DNA from: Clostridiales bacterium
GTDB lineage: Bacteria > Bacillota > Clostridia > Christensenellales > Pumilibacteraceae
Assembly (NCBI GenBank): GCA_022508505.1
Contig: JAFLVC010000012.1
Coordinates: 1-56,443 of the forward strand
Reading direction: 5' to 3'
Length of the DNA: 56,443 nt
Below, one piece after another: positions 53,801-56,443 of the stretch (its first letter is position 1; the number at the start of each line of letters is the position of its first letter). The notes under the pieces were generated by a model. The model saw only the letters and a list, made by a program, of their open reading frames with translations. It ran no database searches and was not told where the DNA came from. A program made the translations under genes and the position numbers.

Positions 53801-56340
53801 TGATCATTGCTCGCATACGACGTAGGAGTCGTGTATAGGTCGGCACGCCAGGCTCTTGTCGCGCCCTCGCCCGTCGAATACGTGGTGGCAGCAGAACCGC
53901 CTCTGTTGTAGTTTGTTCCCGCTTTGAGATCTATGAGCGTGTTCTCGCGTGTGACCGAAACGTACTCATTGGTGGGAACCTTGAGCGAGCCCGCCTTCGT
54001 GTCGAACGTGGGAATCGTGCCGTCGGGATCGTAGACGAATTTGGTGAGATCCAAGTCAACCGAGTCTCCGCCCGCTTTGAGCGTGATGAGCGGCTCGGTC
54101 TGACCTTGGTTGTTGCTCGTAGCCGATGCGTACAGCGGGCGCGTGTTGGCTATCTTGAACACCAGCGTTACCGCGGTGTTGTTTGCAAACGCGAGCTTGC
54201 CGTTTTGCTCGCAGCTCGCCGCCGTGATGGTGAGCGCGACGTATATCGACTTGGACGGCCTCAGCGCCGTCGGCACTATCGTTATAGACTCGTACAGACC
54301 TGTCGAGCCGTAGAGCGTGCTGTTTGCGTTATACAGAATGCTGTAATAAGGCGTCTCGGTCGCGGCGCCCGCAGCAACTGATCGTATGCCGACTATGTCG
54401 TTCATATTGGCAACGGTGTCGTTATCGAAATAGACGTCCGTCGCCTTGATCGTAAAGCCGTCCTTTGCTGCGACGGGGCTCGCCGCGTTAGCCACCCTGT
54501 TAGGTGTAAGCGGCTGCGGTATAAACACCGTAGGTTTATTCGAGCCGAGCTTGTTGTATATATGCCCGCCGCCGATGTAGTCGAGCGCGTCGTCGCCGGC
54601 CGCCGATTTGTCCGAATTACCTACACGGTAGTTGTACGCTCCGCCCGTGCCGGAATATGAATACTCTATGTAAGAACCCTTGTCTGTTACAGTCTTTCCG
54701 CCCGTATTGGGATTTGACGCGGCGCGCATTCCAATCCCGTTGTCGGTAACTGTAACCAGGAAGGTGACGTCACCGTATCCACGCGTCGTATTTGTGCCGA
54801 ACGCGTCGCGCACCTTTGTAGTAAGCTTAAGTGTTCCGTCTGCCTGCGTCGATCCGTCCACACCCTTTCGCGGGTACTTCTTGACGCCGGTTATCGTAAT
54901 CGTATTTTGATCTATATTCCAATCGAGATAAGTACTCGCCGAGGCGCCGTTCTCCAGCCTCAAGTTGGTAGTGCTCTTAGACACCGTATCGAGGTTGGAA
55001 GTCGTGCCGTTCGTGAAATAAACGTTTGTTATTTTGCCGCCAGAGTAGTTGGCATAGTCGGTATCCTGTGCTATCGCGGAAGCAGCGATAGGTACGCTTT
55101 TGCCTGTCGTACCGCGCGCACCGAGAGAGAACGAAACGCCCGCCTTTGCCGTAGGCGGTTGGTTGACCTGTATAGCGGTGATCTTGGCATAGCCGTTGCC
55201 GCTGTGTCCGGTCTCGTTGCCTGACGAAGGCGCAGGCATCGATGCGTTGCCCGCTATGAGGTTCTTGGTTACGGTGATGCCGTTTACCGTCGTCGTGATG
55301 ACGCCGCCGTTCCAGCCCGAGCCGCCGCTGCCGCCCATGCCGTAAGGACCCGAACCAGAGCCGCCCCAATAGCCGGAGCCGCCACCGCCGCCGCCGCCCG
55401 CAGAACTGCCGGAAGGAGTCGTCGTAAGCGCCGCGCCGCCCGCAAGCGTCGTGGGGTTGCCGTTGTTGCCGACAACAGTGCCGTAGCCGGCGCCTCCGTA
55501 AAGGCGTCCGCCTGCCTTGCCGCTACCTTTTGCGGCTCCCGCAGCAGACTGCGTTGCGCCGCCTGCCGCGTTGCCCGATGATTTATGGGATACAGATGCG
55601 CCCTGCGAAAGGTTGTACTGCGACGCGCCGCCCGTGGTGCCGCCGCCCCAGCCGCCGTCGGTGCCCGCGTTGTGCTGGCTGCCGCTCGAGTATGCCGAAC
55701 CGCCGCCGCCGCCGCCTGCGCCCGCAATGAGTATCTCATTGTTTAAGTATGTAGTGGATTTGAAAAATCCCGATAGTCCGCCGCCGCCTGCGCCGCCCGA
55801 CGAGTTGCCGCTGCCCCAAGGGTGCGCGCCGCCGCCGCCTGCGCCGAAGCCGCCCGCCGCGCCGTGCTTTACTGTCGAGCCGTACGAATATCCCTGCTGA
55901 CCGACAATTACGTAGACCGTAGCGCTGTCCGCCGTTATGGTGTACGCGCCGACGGCATAACCGCCTTTGCCGCCCCAGCCGCCTTTGTACGCGTTGTTAG
56001 CTGCGTTGCCGCCCTGTGCGCCCCAAACCTCGAACTTATACGTTCCCTTGGGGAGCTTTATTGTATAGAGACCCCCGCAGTACTGCATGTTGATGACGTC
56101 GTTGTTGATAATCGCGCCCGAAGCCGTATAGGTGTACGTGCCCGCAGACGTCAACGTCTTGGTCGCAGACCTGCTGACGTCGCCGCCTTCCACTCCGCTC
56201 GTCGTGCCCGTTGTGCTCGACGTTCCGAAGCAAAGTCCGCACGTCAATCCCAGCGCTATCGCAATGATACCGCTGACAATCAAGATCAAAAGTCTTTTGG
56301 ACTTCGATATGACTGTTGAATTTTCGGCTCTTTTTTTCAT
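44857..56340 (-). CDS. Giant surface protein: glycine-rich head, cadherin-like repeats, C-terminal TM and prion-like tail
   Basis: A 3827-residue protein. An N-terminal hydrophobic segment (about 17-40) acts as signal peptide or anchor. Residues about 80-390 are a Gly-rich domain (KLPKGTYKFEVWGAQGG, VYVIVGQQGYSYG, many GGGGG runs) like the Gly_rich domain of ALK-type receptors. From about 395 to 3580 there are many beta-sandwich modules marked by links such as VNNRAP, VENAAP, VINSNP, VESSAP, VENSAP and VLNSNP and by Asp-rich loops, in the manner of cadherin-like or PKD-like repeats. A TM segment lies at about 3587-3611, followed by a basic stop-transfer HKRRKMRR and a 216-residue cytoplasmic tail rich in Pro, Gln and Asn. 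No LPXTG motif is present. GGAAGG precedes the ATG. Function unknown; adhesion or cell-surface sensing is a guess. Confidence 0.85.
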   Translation of the reverse strand: MKKRAENSTVISKSKRLLILIVSGIIAIALGLTCGLCFGTSSTTGTTSGVEGGDVSRSATKTLTSAGTYTYTASGAIINNDVINMQYCGGLYTIKLPKGTYKFEVWGAQGGNAANNAYKGGWGGKGGYAVGAYTITADSATVYVIVGQQGYSYGSTVKHGAAGGFGAGGGGAHPWGSGNSSGGAGGGGLSGFFKSTTYLNNEILIAGAGGGGGGSAYSSGSQHNAGTDGGWGGGTTGGASQYNLSQGASVSHKSSGNAAGGATQSAAGAAKGSGKAGGRLYGGAGYGTVVGNNGNPTTLAGGAALTTTPSGSSAGGGGGGGSGYWGGSGSGPYGMGGSGGSGWNGGVITTTVNGITVTKNLIAGNASMPAPSSGNETGHSGNGYAKITAIQVNQPPTAKAGVSFSLGARGTTGKSVPIAASAIAQDTDYANYSGGKITNVYFTNGTTSNLDTVSKSTTNLRLENGASASTYLDWNIDQNTITITGVKKYPRKGVDGSTQADGTLKLTTKVRDAFGTNTTRGYGDVTFLVTVTDNGIGMRAASNPNTGGKTVTDKGSYIEYSYSGTGGAYNYRVGNSDKSAAGDDALDYIGGGHIYNKLGSNKPTVFIPQPLTPNRVANAASPVAAKDGFTIKATDVYFDNDTVANMNDIVGIRSVAAGAATETPYYSILYNANSTLYGSTGLYESITIVPTALRPSKSIYVALTITAASCEQNGKLAFANNTAVTLVFKIANTRPLYASATSNNQGQTEPLITLKAGGDSVDLDLTKFVYDPDGTIPTFDTKAGSLKVPTNEYVSVTRENTLIDLKAGTNYNRGGSAATTYSTGEGATRAWRADLYTTPTSYASNDQFERIHRVIAQTGSADAGKAWLTYSYVGTSTIRFTPRAASQYMYADAGRSGDFYVLVRVLDPGDTSDDGIWFPIAIQVTSSAPREPSVTSSFTLGFDDVTTGTEDVDGKPGTAQSVILTPLSYTDTSGNMHGIGVSDIRTITSADAEQALPFVTDNDIFSIGSTASRTSEFNEIVLLAGDSIESIVNLCGAGEFFSVSLVRLFAHASVFSNVDPNKHASFGITPITDEEAGQATGIARENIRGFWGLRITANASTNNEYYEFDVKVKDSHGTVPEKIDGIDGTGYVRIYVKVNNRAPAVRREAEMQLEGQARTSYPFNTTKYGTYVPRAGARVASINYKLIAKQELIITPYDLAYDFDSVSGLNQKQSNGNYIYNTNPLDEGFADVARNKILPKYDVKSTATPSVAAKPAKVSRGALSFTNKDRFELAASDYSTYVTATVEDGFYVGDDHYAISCIKLHGETRTTANNPLLTVWITDGISTIEFAISVTVENAAPILRNPDTRVSLTAGKVAGGINSVQFTAWSTSEGSADGLAYDIDDDSVFFNGDLVRVVAMDSNGNYFDTLRLNGDGTYTPVANGSIHLSDYVGASITSGTGNYIGQQVLLVQAKSSTQLFNIPIYVEFSVVDGWRAQPGYATLRIGVEVINSNPTFEKGSLTEVDNGNKYTWYMQYDTISQKAADRYIINSKALYDSTVIQASAANKMLLFADADSEQTALLDTGEDKNVNDPGKLVMKSNNMITKDAFGTGTAIMYTQTYADSTGISEKFLDVEVLFFDRSGSVETGYTFTQIKDPSQLTNLDQLKYWAIKIKDKAATTTGALDTQIAIRYKDDHLNKDVYGYDRDTKEWTSSKNTVSGDTVVNFYYQYLSPGITAMHEYYRTDGQTESTIWADSATQSGDRKIQLEYLDADMFTTNELPSSQEALRTSSFTSRFRYRYFVNITGGDNEESKEVGKRYQDTAASAFYYEPVELTAEAAAIIPMSYIAMPKTFDITKGTASENETHVLFANVGTAGLSGYTDASFTANAGTPPYVSWATGNTANDVAIRAAILQNVTLTDDDGHVWRGSDGTLNNNDYITIEYTAHQSKLNSRYINYQRGVLTSSGDGTYSKNFSTHSGFNSSTAVSPYLEDRYGFRVTRKGNSPRYTGSLRLTVEVKTSGDGAKVETAFVDIQLQNSTPQNFNYNSDNYIDVDTGPGAGGDRGLTMANAEGSAPGAYIGFARSGNATFPVGAAYKYSLQFSDADATDEMMFYMPTATSGKLSGDGGLTAQERTYLLDNSVSTGSLTAYFGKNESSDITPEFMAEYEPNPGYETFFSVATIKGSTRTLQIIPNAKTALNIPSGQSEEEYLKANHLMKDTHGIYYPFRVLAYDSCNGSGFTEGKWVLVVVKVHISNSEILAKPVNETKLTKGVPSTLDVSTLISDNDIVMIDGRYVTEIPDTLPHDSNSKKASENSALIRDVLVMPVTGGNVVFTATDIENNAVNKTDLPITVEVDAESKTTLVFTATSAFKTKYKITLTFKDSALPTPTQDSVTITFAYSNEAPTENDDTYKGASLNITMRTGDSFTINSADVTNFDADVKGKFTSPSHFNGIRDYYPQKSAAELRKEFEPFIGGYDEDVAKERNHELGALIIAGDDAPSTLRILDSGTKMADENLRSLINLSFSNKIQNEGLGSNPVTVTVTARGVVTNAELIIAIVDSEGTDHLTYLKVYITVESSAPYVKDKLPANMTKKEVQVGGDTKTIYEVNLKYGGAPFEYEFEQFMDDDDNGDKDGFIAPAIYDGLTYRVTNSTGLQDLTISPLNVTTTSGLDRGNKIRIEAADYIPVKGEYTEVVFKVADAHGVQSEEITLRVYIAPSEMEVISSISKPAAITVQSYLKYSQTPTKQVIELVSANKNATHIYDQDASAPSARYYVTVYAMIMKNENGVMEPVRFTQFEGENSDAVKEATKLITVTEDGPSDNLNGEVYNYVRNFFELTVSDDGKTLTFVPNAANINPNGTLSSISLYIEVGKRFKDGNANVMPTKGIVQTNVTVENSAPEAIKSDGLNFGYPLKNGEELRSENFLEFSGYAGDSLTWMLCNPKDETLGLFRDYDLQKNRTGNEKLVFVAAKLGSGASGIPNTENILEDNTKPNDPVLTVSSNVEQGTLTIRINRKVKDGSIARMVIPVDIYVADMYTKKLYDDKAVTLNDCSKTTIMVTVLNSNPKFKEVDDIVTNRFTLSYDAQYGYEMYLSLAKGDALTVGLGTIVADADFDFDKYKLVSTDAPYLTDRPSDEPGKLYAADNRTELFEYYATNGNNDYNFPTLKSITFRCTSVARGEIAVCHMMLEDTSEARTSMLTIYLTVGNLAPKQKSADVRTITVMGLPLDSESTTAFVPPEKSNIVYYVTDENPNDAIDVATDYDPTALIKKSVTYVYIDSFDVLDVDAANPADRPILYGPGVTKTIVDSGTGETYIEEATAVCSITWADEFTHQTFAITVLPGVYGTQRINLVCRDGGFIDGSTARISDDQRVIVELIVTVACPVEDKDLTEPIKIAEGVSRKISPEMLLDTEEELRSAGYKIVSVESAGNLEVIAPTAVARASSTNAVALSDDEMWRVKALRRGGISDKITVTFDVGGITRVNNFNILVTENHKPELIKKSFEFTKNMLGEGNLISIKPETWFIDIDEDDVMRFVSPVKVASSQYAEVFLKEGDNQIDLKFKYRGETQVTITLSDASNRLYTYELTVSCTDMPEPSWFTSFLGNIESNPLMWGLIFGGILLFIIFLIVLLVILHKRRKMRREIEMLLNSEAELNEEMMQLSAGAGAGMFNSFGYLPPTNPTFNDPGLMLGSGAAAPAPNTLQLGAGTGESAGIEQPAAAPTMQTPPPVAQPTPPPPVQPASPPPPVQPTNPYAGNMPPQQGMPQQNPAYRPGVPPQQGVPPQNPYQQAPNPYQQAPQNPYQQQAPNPYQQAPQNPYQQQGQNPYQQQGQQNPYQQGMPPRNDGFDPNNF
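44899..45060 (-). repeat. Tandem coding repeats for Asn-Pro-Tyr-Gln-Gln units
   Basis: Seven NPYQQ units separated by AP, APQ, QAP, QGQ and similar links in the tail of the giant protein. The DNA is also repetitive (GGGTTCTGCGG and GGGTTAGGCGCC blocks), with a longer period of about 54 bp visible at 44980-45060. Such repeats can change copy number. Confidence 0.85.
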
Positions 56341-56402
56341 ATAGCCACCTTCCTCGCGCTCTTCGCGCTCGTAGTATGTTTGTAAGTGTTTGTTAACAAT
56401 TT

Positions 56403-56437
56403 GTTCATAATTATATACCTACACACGTAAATGTTAA
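56403..56437 (-). promoter_or_regulatory. Promoter of the giant surface protein gene
   Basis: Minus strand TTAACA (56432-56437), 16 nt, TATAAT (56410-56415). The predicted start near 56403 gives a 63-nt leader, which contains TTGTTAACAA and the hairpin CGCG-AAGAG-CGCG just before the SD. Confidence 0.6.
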
Positions 56438-56443
56438 CACATT

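Overview
The window looks like chromosome from an uncultured anaerobic member of the Bacillota, probably clostridial. This is inference from gene content and order: SepF, RqcH, a PyrD/PyrK type 1B dihydroorotate dehydrogenase, DapL, an electron-bifurcating type HydABC [FeFe]-hydrogenase, a short primary-type sigma factor, and a ylmE-sepF-lspA-rluD-pyr gene order that recalls Bacillus subtilis. No rRNA, CRISPR array, prophage or intact insertion sequence was seen. Coding DNA is GC-rich and tightly packed; many starts overlap the previous stop by 1-8 nt.

Layout. 1-135: tandem 63-bp repeat. 185-1855 (+): rqcH. 1874-2951 (-): an RNA methyltransferase and a small membrane protein. 3015-11521 (-): pyrimidine cluster yggS-sepF-lspA-rluD-pyrB-pyrC-pyrF-pyrK-pyrD-pyrE. 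11742-15890 (-): hydrogenase operon hydC-hydB-hydA. 16054-17488: two divergent genes of poorly known function. 17810-33611 (-): a long metabolic run of flavodoxin, phosphoglucomutase, a glutamine-synthetase-like protein, an ANTAR regulator, purF, carA, a carB-dapF fusion, pyrG, dapL and a DUF4241/TPR protein. 33942-35873 (+): Ig-like repeat lipoprotein. 36009-36177: MITE-like repeat. 36213-37319 (-): lipoprotein phosphatase. 37471-37879 (+): tRNA-Ala, tRNA-Ile and two tRNA-Ile-derived copies carrying the same 24-nt insertion in the anticodon. 38009-44780 (mostly +): a DUF5714 protein, a membrane pyrophosphatase-like fusion, an HTH regulator, a sigma factor, polA, coaE and a lytic transglycosylase. 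44857-56340 (-): one gene for a 3827-residue surface protein.

How the genes fit together. The two minus-strand blocks share out pyrimidine synthesis: CarA/CarB make carbamoyl phosphate, PyrB-C-D/K-E-F make UMP, and PyrG makes CTP. Glutamine-using enzymes (CarA, PurF, PyrG) sit beside a glutamine-synthetase-like protein and an ANTAR antiterminator, which suggests nitrogen-linked control. DapF (fused to CarB) and DapL complete the late DAP/lysine branch. HydABC would couple NADH and ferredoxin oxidation to H2. The giant surface protein, two lipoproteins, LspA and the transglycosylase make up an envelope theme.

The most unusual signals are the tRNA-Ile copies with a 24-nt anticodon insertion, the giant protein with a glycine-rich head and a cytoplasmic Asn-Pro-Tyr-Gln-Gln repeat tail, the CarB-DapF fusion, a set of promoters whose predicted transcription start is exactly the A of the ATG (leaderless mRNAs), and a 12-bp motif repeated at the same position in the divergent promoters of the HTH regulator and the sigma factor.
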